Positions 25,278-33,757 of a stretch of 64,000 nucleotides of DNA are shown here, piece after piece; the first letter of the stretch is position 1; the number at the start of each line of letters is the position of its first letter. The stretch lies in assembly GCA_052117325.1 (NCBI GenBank), contig JBQKJJ010000008.1; one strand, 5' to 3'. The position numbers were made by a program, and so were the translations under genes. The notes beneath the pieces are model-generated. The model ran no database searches and had not been told where the DNA came from. It saw only the letters and a list, made by a program, of their open reading frames with translations. Source of the DNA: CAG-964 sp902789345. Its GTDB lineage: Bacteria > Bacillota > Clostridia > Oscillospirales > Acutalibacteraceae.

Positions 25278-25571
25278 TTAAATCTGCTCCATCACACCGT
25301 CTAGGCTATGCTTTACACGGTCGTGCTCTTCTGCACGCTTAGCATTATTAAAACGGTCTGTAGTGCCTACCAAATATCCGGTAATTCTGCGGATACGCTC
25401 AAAGTTTACAGGTTCAAAGGTATAGTCAATATCTACATAATCTCCGTCAACCTTTATATCCATAGCCTTTATAGTTTTACCTCTGTATTTCTCTTTACCG
25501 TGGGAAATGTATGCGTTTATTTCCTTTTCAGGCAATGTGCCGCCTGTAACAGTTACATTAATATTATCCAT
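25278..25571 (-). CDS. Small protein resembling the glycyl-radical end of anaerobic ribonucleotide reductase
   Basis: A 97-residue protein. The C-terminal half, RRITGYLVGTTDRFNNAKRA with EEHDRVKHS after it, matches the C-terminal glycyl-radical region of class III reductase NrdD (RVxGYLGTTDRFNNGK-type), keeping the Gly of the radical loop. The first 45 residues are strand-rich (VTVTGGTLPEKEINAYI) and are not the NrdD catalytic barrel. The zinc-binding CxxC pairs of NrdD are absent. Such stand-alone proteins are annotated as NRDD-like in Clostridia. It might act like GrcA/YfiD, as a spare radical domain, but this is inference. GGAGGA precedes the ATG. Confidence 0.65.
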   Translation of the reverse strand: MDNINVTVTGGTLPEKEINAYISHGKEKYRGKTIKAMDIKVDGDYVDIDYTFEPVNFERIRRITGYLVGTTDRFNNAKRAEEHDRVKHSLDGVMEQI

Positions 25572-25661
25572 AACAAGTCCTCCTTATTTTGTGTTTGTAG
25601 GTACATTATACCACTACATATTGTGGCTGTCAACAAAATCAGGAGCAATTCTTGTTTTAAA

Positions 25662-26177
25662 TTAAATATCTTCTGTTATTACAGAATAAGACAAGGCACG
25701 GTTGCTGTACCTTTTATCATCTGTAATTTCTTTAATTACATCAATAAAAGGCGGAATTTCAATTTCTTGGTTTTCATTGTCAAGCTCCAACTCCAGAGTA
25801 GCTCTGTCATCCCAAAATGTATAAACATCAAGCTCAAACAGCTGATCTTTATACATAAAGCAATGCCTTACTTTTTTAATCGGCGTACTGTCAGGATCGG
25901 CATTAAAAACCATATCCTTATATGTCTGTTCGGATATGTCGTCCTCAAGCTCAATACGAGTAACACTTGTTATGCTTTTTTTGTAGGTCTTTTTATATGA
26001 GGTCTTACCGTTTAATGTGCTTTTTCTGACACGCAAGCCGGAACAATCTTCATTTTGCGGCAAGTAAGCCTGCTCCATATCAATATGCATATAAAGAGGC
26101 TGCTGCTGCAAAACCGAAATATCCGGCATTTTTATAAGAAACTTTCTTTCAATTTCCAATGGAAGATTTTTTGACAT
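25662..26177 (-). CDS. CYTH-domain (triphosphate tunnel) protein
   Basis: A 171-residue CYTH protein. The defining ExExK motif is LEIERKFL at residues 7-14. The tunnel is lined by Arg/Lys and acidic residues as expected: GLRVRKST, KTYKKS, RIELEDDIS, FELDVYTFWDDRATLELELD and EIEIP. Members hydrolyse inorganic triphosphate or ThTP, or make cAMP; the short length and lack of a CHAD domain suggest a tripolyphosphatase-like enzyme, which would fit with the PPK2 gene elsewhere in the window. GGAGAG precedes the ATG. Confidence 0.88.
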   Translation of the reverse strand: MSKNLPLEIERKFLIKMPDISVLQQQPLYMHIDMEQAYLPQNEDCSGLRVRKSTLNGKTSYKKTYKKSITSVTRIELEDDISEQTYKDMVFNADPDSTPIKKVRHCFMYKDQLFELDVYTFWDDRATLELELDNENQEIEIPPFIDVIKEITDDKRYSNRALSYSVITEDI

Positions 26178-26206
26178 AACACATCTCTCCTTACCACAAA
26201 GCTAAA

Positions 26207-26300
26207 TACCGGGCTTAACTGTTACTTACAAAGTTACCCGGTACAAGCTCTGTACAAGCCTTATACACAATAACCCACTGCTACTTTATATGCAGTGGGT
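26207..26300. terminator. Two inverted repeats between apgM and the CYTH gene
   Basis: TACCGGG at 26207-26213 pairs with CCCGGTA at 26236-26242, and ACCCACTGC at 26273-26281 pairs with GCAGTGGGT at 26292-26300. The second lies 28 bases after the apgM stop codon and may terminate it, but neither has a good T-run, so the terminator call is weak. Confidence 0.4.
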
Positions 26301-26327
26301 AAATCTTTGCTACAAAATCAAGTACAA

Positions 26328-27542
26328 TTATTTACCAATGAAAGTACCCATAAGCGTAAATCCGTTATCATTATATACACCTGTAGCTGCTGCTGATTTT
26401 TCGTCAAACACATCAACACCGCTGTCCACCTTTTTGTTGCTTGTATACACCATATAAGGCACAGGGTTGCTTGTATGAGTTCTTATTTCAAGTGGTGTTG
26501 GGTGATCCGGGCAAACAAGAATTTTAAAGTCGTCGCCGCTCTTTTCAAGGTAATCTACAAGAGGTGCAAGTATCTTCTCATCAATCAATTCTATTGCCTT
26601 TACCTTGTTTTCAGCTTCGCCACGGTGACCACATTCATCAGGTGCTTCTACATGGATATAAACAAAATCCTGTCCACGGTCAAATTCATTTATTGCAGCC
26701 TGAAGTTTACCCTCAAAGTTTGTGTCAATATAACCTGTTGCACCCTCAACATCAGGTGTAGCCATACCGGCACATATACCTATACCCTTAAGCAGGTCTA
26801 CAGCTGAAATAACAGAGCCTTTAACCTTGTATTTACTTTCAAAGCTGTCAAGAATCGGCTTCATTCCCTCGCCCCACAGCCAAATTGAGTTTGCAGGCTT
26901 TTTGCCACGCTTAACTCTTTCTATGTTCACAGGGTGATCCTTTAAAATATCATAACTCTTTACCATAAGGTCATACAGGCCGTCAACATAATCCCCCTTT
27001 GGTATATACTCCTTAATAGGCTTACCTGTAATGTCGTGTGGCGGTGTTAAAACGCCTGGCTTTGGGTTTCCGTTTGACCATACCAGGCAATGGCGGTAGC
27101 TTACGCCCGGATAGAACTTAAACACATCGTTGCCAAGCTTTTCCTGAACATATTCTATAAGAACCTTAGCCTCAGCAGTTGAAATATCATCTGCACAGTA
27201 GTCAAGAATAGTTTTGTCACTGTACTCAGGCTCGTCAGTAAGTGTTACAAGGTTACAACGCAGTGTAACATCGGTATTCTTTAGGTCAATACCAATACTT
27301 GCTGCCTCCAACGGAGAACGGCCTGTATAATACTTTGCAGGCTCATAGCCCATTACAGACAGGTTAGCAACATCACTGCCCGGCTTTAAGCCCGGAGCTA
27401 CTGTTTTAAGCAAGCCTACTTCACTTTGCTTTGCCAGCTTGTTCATACAAGGCTTGTTAGCCGCTGTCATTGGTGTTTGATTATTTAGCTGTGGTACAGG
27501 AGTATCTGCCATACCGTCACATAAAACTACTGCATACTTCAT
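26328..27542 (-). CDS. apgM: Cofactor-independent phosphoglycerate mutase, archaeal type
   Basis: A 404-residue alkaline-phosphatase-superfamily enzyme interconverting 3- and 2-phosphoglycerate. The N-terminal metal site is AVVLCDGMADTPVPQLNNQT; the phospho-acceptor Ser lies in KPGSDVANLSVMGY; RSPLEAASIGIDL and HVEAPDECGHRGE with later CPDHPTP complete the metal-binding set. It belongs to the ApgM branch, not the larger bacterial GpmI. I start at ATG 27542, six bases after AAAGGGTGA; the longer GTG start at 27551 overlaps that site. Confidence 0.93.
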   Translation of the reverse strand: MKYAVVLCDGMADTPVPQLNNQTPMTAANKPCMNKLAKQSEVGLLKTVAPGLKPGSDVANLSVMGYEPAKYYTGRSPLEAASIGIDLKNTDVTLRCNLVTLTDEPEYSDKTILDYCADDISTAEAKVLIEYVQEKLGNDVFKFYPGVSYRHCLVWSNGNPKPGVLTPPHDITGKPIKEYIPKGDYVDGLYDLMVKSYDILKDHPVNIERVKRGKKPANSIWLWGEGMKPILDSFESKYKVKGSVISAVDLLKGIGICAGMATPDVEGATGYIDTNFEGKLQAAINEFDRGQDFVYIHVEAPDECGHRGEAENKVKAIELIDEKILAPLVDYLEKSGDDFKILVCPDHPTPLEIRTHTSNPVPYMVYTSNKKVDSGVDVFDEKSAAATGVYNDNGFTLMGTFIGK

Positions 27543-27820
27543 TTTTATCACCCTTTAGTTATTTTTGGTTGTACTAAACATTTCAACTACAAGCAACACA
27601 CATTAAATTTTGCGACAAAAACAGCGCAAAATAAAAAACTGTTTTAGAACTTTAATTAAAATATTTAGTATTAAGTGCCTATTCTCAACTGCTATTATAT
27701 ACCTTTGTACGACAATATTCAACCCTATTTAAAATTCAAGGCATATTCTGTCACTTTTAAACTACCAATATGCCTTATTTTAAAAAATCACCGGTATGTA
27801 AAATTTTTTTAAAAAAACTA
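27543..27820. other. Intergenic stretch without recognised features
   Basis: AT-rich DNA upstream of apgM and of the tRNA-Gln promoter. I see no coding frame, RNA gene or repeat that I can support. Confidence 0.4.
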
Positions 27821-27848
27821 TTGACTTTTTTAGAAAAACGGTTATAAT
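27821..27848 (+). promoter_or_regulatory. Promoter of tRNA-Gln
   Basis: TTGACT at 27821-27826 and TATAAT at 27843-27848 are 16 bases apart, ending 42 bases before the tRNA. Confidence 0.75.
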
Positions 27849-27890
27849 AGATATTGCTGTTGAGACAGCGGCAAAAAAATTAATAAATAT

Positions 27891-27965
27891 TGCGGAATTG
27901 TGTAAGGGTAGCACAGCAGACTCTGACTCTGTATGTCTGGGTTCGAATCCTAGTTCCGCAGCCAA
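27891..27965 (+). tRNA. tRNA-Gln (anticodon CTG)
   Basis: A complete cloverleaf: acceptor TGCGGAA with TTCCGCA, D arm GTGTAAGGGTAGCAC, anticodon stem GCAGA with TCTGT around the loop CTCTGAC, giving anticodon CTG for CAG codons. The T arm is CTGGG-TTCGAAT-CCTAG, discriminator G, then encoded CCA. The weak first pair U1-A72 and G73 are typical identity elements of tRNA-Gln. It is a single-tRNA unit with its own promoter and terminator. Confidence 0.94.
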
Positions 27966-27996
27966 GACCTTTGGTTTTCCAAAGGTCTTTTTTTGC
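27964..27996 (+). terminator. Terminator of tRNA-Gln
   Basis: AAGACCTTTGG at 27964-27974 pairs with CCAAAGGTCTT at 27979-27989, followed by TTTTT. It abuts the encoded CCA. Confidence 0.9.
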
Positions 27997-28269
27997 TTTA
28001 ATTTATAAAAATTGTTTATGAGTAAAAATAGGTTTTAGGTGGAAAAATAATACATTGTGTGCTATAATTACCTTTACACTACAGGTCTGATGTTATGCTA
28101 AAGTAGTTTTAGCAGATATTTGGTATAAAGCTGTATAATATACTAACCATATAAATTACAGTGTGTTGTACCTTGGTAAAGCGTAAAGACTTTGCTTAAC
28201 AGACTTGTTTGTTACAATTTTATTGTGCTTTTATATGCATTGATATAAAAATTGCAGAAAGGATTTTAT
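27997..28269. other. Upstream region of sufC-sufB
   Basis: AT-rich leader with two TATAAT-like -10 boxes (28063-28068 and 28134-28139) but no convincing -35 partner for either. No Rrf2/IscR-type site was recognised. Confidence 0.35.
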
Positions 28270-28992
28270 ATGCTTAAATTACAGAATGTTGTTTGGAATA
28301 TACCGGACGGAGAACAGATAATTCAAGACATATCATATACTGCACAGCAAGGCAAGCTTGTTGTTATTACAGGTCCAAACGGCGGCGGAAAAACTACCCT
28401 GGCAAAGCTTATAGCCGGTTTGGAAAAGCCTACCTCCGGAAAGATATATTTAAACGACGAGGACATTACCGACTGTGACATAACACAGCGTGCCAAAAAA
28501 GGAATAGCCTATGCTTTTCAACAACCTGTAAGATTTAAGGGCATTACCATACAGGAGCTTTTAGAGCTTGCGGCAGGCAAAGAGCTTTCTTATACCGAGC
28601 TGTGTGATCTACTGGGAAAAGTAGGTTTATGTGCAAGAGAATATATTAACCGTGAACTGGACTCGGGACTTTCCGGCGGTGAAATGAAAAGAGTAGAAAT
28701 TGCCTCTGTACTTGCAAGAAACGCAAAGGTAACAATTTTTGACGAGCCGGAAGCCGGCATAGACCTGTGGAGCTTTACAAAGCTTGTAGAAACATTTCAG
28801 GAGCTTCGTAACCAGCAAAACGGTTTACTGCTTATTATTTCACATCAGGAGCGAATCTTAGAGATTGCTGATGAAATTGTTGTAATCGCCAAGGGCAAAA
28901 TTAGGACAGTTGGTTCTAAGGACGAGGTACTTCCGCAGTTACTGTCCGGTGAAATATCTAAGAAATGCCCTAGAGGAAAGGAGAACCAATGA
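28270..28992 (+). CDS. sufC: Fe-S assembly ATPase SufC (minimal Suf system)
   Basis: A 240-residue ABC-type ATPase. Walker A is ITGPNGGGKTTLAKLIAG, the Q-loop follows in AFQQPVRF, the signature is DSGLSGGEMKRVEIASV, and Walker B is VTIFDEPEAGIDLWSF, whose EPEAGIDLW wording is typical of SufC rather than transport ATPases. It forms a complex with SufB to build Fe-S clusters in the cytosol. I start at ATG 28270, eight bases after GAAAGGA; a longer TTG start at 28252 is unlikely. Its stop overlaps the sufB start (ATGA, 28989-28992). Confidence 0.9.
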   Translation: MLKLQNVVWNIPDGEQIIQDISYTAQQGKLVVITGPNGGGKTTLAKLIAGLEKPTSGKIYLNDEDITDCDITQRAKKGIAYAFQQPVRFKGITIQELLELAAGKELSYTELCDLLGKVGLCAREYINRELDSGLSGGEMKRVEIASVLARNAKVTIFDEPEAGIDLWSFTKLVETFQELRNQQNGLLLIISHQERILEIADEIVVIAKGKIRTVGSKDEVLPQLLSGEISKKCPRGKENQ

Positions 28993-29906
28993 ACAAAATA
29001 ACAGAAGAACTGCTTGAACAGGTTTCCGATTACAAGGGCGAATTTAAGGGCGCCTATAACATAAGAGAGAACGGACAGTGCGTTGGCAGACAATCCAGCA
29101 AAAATATACGCATAGAGCCAAAAACAGATAAATCCGGCATTGATATTCATATTGCACCTAATACTAAGGGCGAAAAGGTGTATATACCTGCCTGCGTAAC
29201 CCACAGTGATGTAAGCGACTTGGTTTACAACGACTTTTTTGTAGGCGAGGGTGCCGATGTTACTATTGTAGCCGGCTGTGGAGTCCACGCCGACAACGAA
29301 GGCGAAGCAAAGCATAACGGTATTCATAGATTTTTTGTAGGCAAGGGTGCAAAAGTAGTTTATCAGGAAAAACACTTAGGCACAGGCGCAAAGACGGCAT
29401 TTAAGAGGATTGATCCTGTTACAGATGCAGTACTTGAGGATGATTCTTACCTTGAAATGGATACTGTTCAACTAGGCGGTGTTGACAGCACCCTAAGACA
29501 AACCAGAGCAAAGGTTGGCAACGGTGCTAAGCTTATTGTGCGTGAAAGGATAATGACCGACGGCGAAGAAAAGGCAGAAACTGATTTTAAGGTTGAAATG
29601 AACGGAGAAGATTCGGCTGTTGACCTAGTATCCCGTTCTGTTGCTAAGGGACACTCCTACCAGCAGTTTAAGTCCGAAATTATCGGAAACAACCGCTGTA
29701 CAGGACATTCTGAATGTGACGCTATATTGGTGGATAACGGCAGAGTAAACGCCGCACCTGCCCTTGAAGCAGCACATTTGGACGCCGCCCTAATCCACGA
29801 GGCAGCCATTGGTAAAATTGCCGGTGAGCAAATTATAAAGCTGTGCACGCTTGGTTTAACCGAAGAGGAAGCACAGGAAAGAATTATATCCGGATTTTTA
29901 AAATAG
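28989..29906 (+). CDS. sufB: SufB/SufD-family Fe-S scaffold (short, SMS-like)
   Basis: A 305-residue protein with the SufBD right-handed beta-helix, seen in regular strand repeats such as ADVTIVAGCGVHADNEGEAK and SYLEMDTVQLGGVDSTLRQT, and the conserved C-terminal GRVNAAPALEAAHLDAALIHEAA. Canonical SufB is about 470 residues; this form lacks much of the N-terminal extension. SufC and this protein are the only genes of the unit: no SufS, SufU, SufD or SufE is present. That fits the minimal SufBC-type systems known from archaea and anaerobic bacteria. Translation is coupled to sufC by a four-base overlap. Confidence 0.87.
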   Translation: MNKITEELLEQVSDYKGEFKGAYNIRENGQCVGRQSSKNIRIEPKTDKSGIDIHIAPNTKGEKVYIPACVTHSDVSDLVYNDFFVGEGADVTIVAGCGVHADNEGEAKHNGIHRFFVGKGAKVVYQEKHLGTGAKTAFKRIDPVTDAVLEDDSYLEMDTVQLGGVDSTLRQTRAKVGNGAKLIVRERIMTDGEEKAETDFKVEMNGEDSAVDLVSRSVAKGHSYQQFKSEIIGNNRCTGHSECDAILVDNGRVNAAPALEAAHLDAALIHEAAIGKIAGEQIIKLCTLGLTEEEAQERIISGFLK

Positions 29907-29945
29907 TTCGTAAAAATACAATTTATGAATTTCTAACGAATATAT

Positions 29946-29992
29946 AGCAGTGCCGCTGTAGAGTTTAGCTTCTACAGCGGCACTGCTTTTTA
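29946..29992. terminator. Bidirectional terminator between sufB and the corrinoid operon
   Basis: GCAGTGCCGCTGTAGA at 29947-29962 pairs with TCTACAGCGGCACTGC at 29971-29986, a 16-base stem, followed by TTTTT on the plus strand. It closes both convergent operons, and its arm touches the stop codon of the ECF S-component gene. Confidence 0.9.
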
Positions 29993-30664
29993 AATACCGT
30001 ACTTGTCCTTTACTCGTTCAATCTTTTTCCCTAAGGGCTTTTGCAGTACAAGCAAAAATATAACATTAGACACAGCATACAATATCGTAAATGGTGCTGA
30101 CGATACAACCATTGCAATATATCGTGACAAATTAAAATATGTGTCAGCCCATATAACACCAAAAAGGTCTAAAATAAGCGAATACGCTATTCCCGACACT
30201 GCACCATAGGTACAAAGCAGTACCTTACTGCTGATTAATTTCTTCGCAAGTAACCCGGCTGCGAAGCCTATTAGCCCCCATGCAAGCATTTGAAATGGAG
30301 TCCACATACCTTGACCAAAGAAAAAGTTTGAAATCAAGGCGGTTAGTGCACCTGTCATAAACCCGGCTTCCGCACCAAAATAAATTGCTGTAATAACAAC
30401 CATAGCGGTAACAGGCTTAAAGCCCGGTACATAGTAAAAAACAAGTCTTCCTATTGCAGACAAAGCCACCATCACGGCGATAATCACAAGTCTTGTTGTG
30501 TTATTTTCACCTTTTTCAAAAGAAATAAAAAACGGAATACATGACAAAACAGCTACAGCAGCGGCGGCAAAGGCATATTGCCTGTCGCCAAATACAGCCA
30601 TACCCAAAGCAATGGCAAGAGGTATGCAAACTAAAAATATTAAATATGACAATATCTTTTTCAA
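29990..30664 (-). CDS. ECF transporter S component, corrinoid uptake inferred
   Basis: A substrate-binding membrane subunit of about 224 residues with six or seven transmembrane helices. Typical S-component features are TTRLVIIAVMVALSAIGRLV and GFKPVTAMVVITAIYFGAEA, followed by TGALTALISNFFFGQGMWTP. It is the last gene of a cobalamin-riboswitch operon that also encodes EcfT and a fused EcfA, so corrinoid is the likely substrate; whether it is CbrT-like cannot be told by eye. I start at TTG 30664, because it overlaps the ecfA stop (TTGA) and has GGAGGA six bases upstream; GTG at 30670 is an alternative. Confidence 0.85.
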   Translation of the reverse strand: MKKILSYLIFLVCIPLAIALGMAVFGDRQYAFAAAAVAVLSCIPFFISFEKGENNTTRLVIIAVMVALSAIGRLVFYYVPGFKPVTAMVVITAIYFGAEAGFMTGALTALISNFFFGQGMWTPFQMLAWGLIGFAAGLLAKKLISSKVLLCTYGAVSGIAYSLILDLFGVIWADTYFNLSRYIAMVVSSAPFTILYAVSNVIFLLVLQKPLGKKIERVKDKYGI

Positions 30665-32331
30665 GGGCACTCCTCCCCTGCTTCATTACTGCAAAGCTGT
30701 ATAACCTGACTGCAAAGCACTGCATTTTTAAAAAGCTCCCTTGATATTCTGCTTGCAGCTGTAGTATAAAAGCTGTTATTGCAAAAAAATTCATTTGGCG
30801 TATCAAGTGCAATTATCTGACCGTCAAAAAACAATCCGCACCTGTCCGACACCTCTGCGGCAAACTCAACATCATGTGTAACAATAATTGATGTTACACC
30901 CTTATCCTTTATCTTTCTTAAAATATGGGCAAAGCTCTCTTTATAAAAAGCGTCCAGTCCCTTTGTAGGCTCATCCAATAAAATAATTTTAGGTTCAGTA
31001 AGCATTAGCTTTGCAAGTGCCGCTTTTTGTTGCTCTCCTCCGCTTAAATCATAAGGGTGCTTATTAAGTAAATGTTCTATATTAAAAATTTCGGTAACTT
31101 CATTAACTTTTTTCTCTGCATTATCCTTTGGAATATCCATAGCCTTTAACAGCTCGTAAAAATCCTCTTTTACTGTTGACTGAACAAATACTGTTATTGG
31201 GTTTTGTGTCAGCATTGCTACCATATTTCTGTACAGACTGTTCCCTTTATATTTACTTATTTTCTTACCAAAAACATTTGAGCTGCCCTTGTACGGCTTA
31301 TCAAGCCCCGAAAGCACATTAAGTGCAGTAGTTTTACCTGTGCCGTTGCCACCTAATATAGAGAAGATTTCCCCCTTAGTTACGGCTATATTAAAGTTTT
31401 TCAGCACATCAGGTAAGTTTTTCTCATAACGAAAATATACATTTTTCGCCTCTAGTACGGTTTCAGCCCCACTGTATTTATCCACCGCAACGCTTCTGCC
31501 GGCACATTGACTATAGTGCTTTTCAAGAAAGTCTTTACCCTGCCTTACGGTCATAGGCGGTACATCCTTTGAACCTAAGCCGTACCAAATACGCACAGCC
31601 GTTGGCAAACTAAGTGACAGCTTACTTTTCTGCAGCAGCTTTGCAACTTCAACAGGCGAACCACACGCAAGTATTTTACCGCTATCCATAGCTATTACCT
31701 TGTCAGCTATAGGGAACACCTCTTCAAGCCTATGCTCCACCAACAGTATGGTTAAGCCGAACTCTCTGTTAAGCTTTTGCAGTGTTGCAATAAAATCCGC
31801 AGCGGCTATTGGGTCAAGCTGACTTGTAGGCTCGTCCAATAACAAAAGCTTGGGCTGCATAGCCATTACGGACGCTAAATTTAACAGTTGCTTTTGTCCT
31901 CCCGAAAGGCTGTCGGTTGACCTGTGGTACCAATTCTGTATTCCAAAATAGCTTGCCATTTCCCCTACTCTGCGGCGTATGTTGTTGGTGCTTTCACCCA
32001 TATTTTCCAGTCCAAAGGCAAGCTCGTGCCACACCTTGTCAGTTACAATTTGTCCGTCCGGGTTTTGCCCCACAAAGCCTATTTCACAGGCTGATAATTT
32101 GTCAGGCAATTCATCTATAGGCTTATTATTATAGATAATGCTTCCTTTTAATTCGCCATACGGTGCTATTTCCTTTTTTATCAGCTTTAACAGAGTAGTC
32201 TTACCACAGCCCGACTCACCAAACACTACATTAAAACTGCCCTTTTCTATATTAAAAGATACATCGTCTATTGCTCTTTTTTCATTCTTTGGGTATGCAA
32301 AGCTGAGATTTTTGACCTGTAACAGTTCCAT
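30661..32331 (-). CDS. ECF transporter ATPase, EcfA1-EcfA2 fusion
   Basis: A 556-residue protein with two complete ABC domains in one chain. Domain 1 (about 1-240) has GESGCGKTTLLKLI, signature DSLSGGQKQLLNLA and Walker B LLLLDEPTSQLDP. Domain 2 (about 295-520) has LGGNGTGKTTALNVLSG, signature YDLSGGEQQKAALA and IILLDEPTKGLDA. It powers the ECF transporter formed with the adjacent EcfT and S component. The start overlaps ecfT by 64 bases and is preceded by AGGAGAG. Fusion of both ATPases is known in dedicated ECF systems. Confidence 0.93.
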   Translation of the reverse strand: MELLQVKNLSFAYPKNEKRAIDDVSFNIEKGSFNVVFGESGCGKTTLLKLIKKEIAPYGELKGSIIYNNKPIDELPDKLSACEIGFVGQNPDGQIVTDKVWHELAFGLENMGESTNNIRRRVGEMASYFGIQNWYHRSTDSLSGGQKQLLNLASVMAMQPKLLLLDEPTSQLDPIAAADFIATLQKLNREFGLTILLVEHRLEEVFPIADKVIAMDSGKILACGSPVEVAKLLQKSKLSLSLPTAVRIWYGLGSKDVPPMTVRQGKDFLEKHYSQCAGRSVAVDKYSGAETVLEAKNVYFRYEKNLPDVLKNFNIAVTKGEIFSILGGNGTGKTTALNVLSGLDKPYKGSSNVFGKKISKYKGNSLYRNMVAMLTQNPITVFVQSTVKEDFYELLKAMDIPKDNAEKKVNEVTEIFNIEHLLNKHPYDLSGGEQQKAALAKLMLTEPKIILLDEPTKGLDAFYKESFAHILRKIKDKGVTSIIVTHDVEFAAEVSDRCGLFFDGQIIALDTPNEFFCNNSFYTTAASRISRELFKNAVLCSQVIQLCSNEAGEECP

Positions 32332-33185
32332 TTAATTCTCTCCTGTATTTCTATAAAAAATGGTATAAACACTAATATTAAATAGGCCGAATATACAGCC
32401 AGTGAAAACGCACTTGTGTCTATATGTGTAATTTGTGGATAGTAAGAAAACGCCACAGCGCCGCTTCCTACACCCCAAAAAACAAATATAATAAGTGCAA
32501 TATTTAATGCCAGCAGTAAAAAATCAACTGTTTTAAATTTATAGTTTGAGTAGCTTGTGTGGTTCTTTAGCTTAAAGCCCCTTGCGTTCATTGCCTTTGC
32601 GGTTTCTACCGCATTTTCCATAGACCAGCCTATAAGCACGGAATATACCCTTAATGAAAACCTAAGGCGGTCAAAATAGCTTTCGGAGGTATAAAGTCCC
32701 ATAGCCTTTTGTGCCTTTTTCACTTTTGCAGACTGTCTTTTTAGCATAGGTATGTACCTTAAAGCAGTAGACATAACTATGGCAGGCTTTGGCAACACTC
32801 GACCAAACAAGTATAAAAACTTGTCACTTGTCATTATTAGGCTGTAGCATTTACACCACAACATTACACCTATAACCATAACCGCTATAAACACACCGTA
32901 AACTATTGCCTCCAGCGTTACAGCGTTACCGTTCATAAAGAATAGCGGCATTTCCCCGTTGTGAGAAAACAATGGGTTGGTGATTGATATAAGTATTAAA
33001 AGTGGTATATAAAAGGCAATATCCGAAAGCTTTTGTTTTGCAGTAGTAAGCATACCGCAAAAAGCAATGCCACCAAACAATGCAGAAAGCTGTATTATCG
33101 GGTTGTTTATAAACATTGCTGTTATAAGCACCGACAGAAAGTATATCATTAACACAAAGGGGTGCATACTTGAAAACGCTTTCAT
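32268..33185 (-). CDS. ECF transporter T component EcfT
   Basis: A 305-residue membrane protein, the scaffold linking the ATPases to the S component. N-terminal helices are followed by the cytosolic coupling region: LPKPAIVMSTALRYIPMLKR and, later, the coupling motif AKAMNARGFKLKN (Ala-Arg-Gly). Its start overlaps the upstream DUF4430 gene by four bases (ATGA). The C-terminal 20 residues are basic and are encoded in the overlap with the ATPase gene. A dedicated T component argues for a group I, single-substrate ECF system. Confidence 0.9.
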   Translation of the reverse strand: MKAFSSMHPFVLMIYFLSVLITAMFINNPIIQLSALFGGIAFCGMLTTAKQKLSDIAFYIPLLILISITNPLFSHNGEMPLFFMNGNAVTLEAIVYGVFIAVMVIGVMLWCKCYSLIMTSDKFLYLFGRVLPKPAIVMSTALRYIPMLKRQSAKVKKAQKAMGLYTSESYFDRLRFSLRVYSVLIGWSMENAVETAKAMNARGFKLKNHTSYSNYKFKTVDFLLLALNIALIIFVFWGVGSGAVAFSYYPQITHIDTSAFSLAVYSAYLILVFIPFFIEIQERIKWNCYRSKISALHTQRMKKEQ

Positions 33186-33739
33186 TTGTCATCACCGTCC
33201 TTATCGTCACTGTACTTATAGCTGTTATTTAAGTCACAGGTAAATACCCACTCAAGGTTGTCACCGTCTGACAGCTGATATTTTGAACAGCCGTAGTTTG
33301 GTGAAACACCGTTTACCTTGTAAACCCAACCTGAGGACTCTCCGCAGGAAAATTCGTATATATAATTTATTCCCTTTACATATGCACTGCCAAAAGGGTT
33401 GTCCTCTGCCCCTTGATACTCAAACTGTATTTTTTTGTACCTAACCACACGGTACAAAACATCAAAGGCTGTGTCACCGTCACGCAGTACATATTTTTGC
33501 TTTTTTAAAATATAGCCGTCCTTAGGCACATATTTTTCACTTTTCAGTGAAGGGGTTAGTTTATCATAGTTATTTAAAATATCTCTGCAATCTATTGTAA
33601 GAGTAACAGTTTTTGACTGTGGGGTGATGTCGTCTATATGAGTTAGGTAGTAATCATCTACCGACTGAAACTCTGTGCCCATAAGCAAAACAGCCACAAG
33701 AATAACAACCGTAAATATAATAAGTATATCCTTTTTCAT
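33182..33739 (-). CDS. Membrane-anchored DUF4430 protein, transcobalamin C-terminal-like
   Basis: A 185-residue protein with one N-terminal transmembrane helix (residues 5-22, no lipobox) and an extracytoplasmic DUF4430 domain at about 45-172. The core reads YIYEFSCGESSGWVYKVNGV, then YQLSDGDNLEWVFTCDL. In transcobalamin and intrinsic factor the same domain forms the smaller, C-terminal half that closes over cobalamin. The gene lies just before ecfT with a four-base overlap, so it is probably the membrane-proximal binding protein of the transporter. The charged tail (KDGDDK) is likely disordered. Ligand binding is inferred. Confidence 0.82.
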   Translation of the reverse strand: MKKDILIIFTVVILVAVLLMGTEFQSVDDYYLTHIDDITPQSKTVTLTIDCRDILNNYDKLTPSLKSEKYVPKDGYILKKQKYVLRDGDTAFDVLYRVVRYKKIQFEYQGAEDNPFGSAYVKGINYIYEFSCGESSGWVYKVNGVSPNYGCSKYQLSDGDNLEWVFTCDLNNSYKYSDDKDGDDK

Positions 33740-33757
33740 ACAGTACCCCTTTAAATT

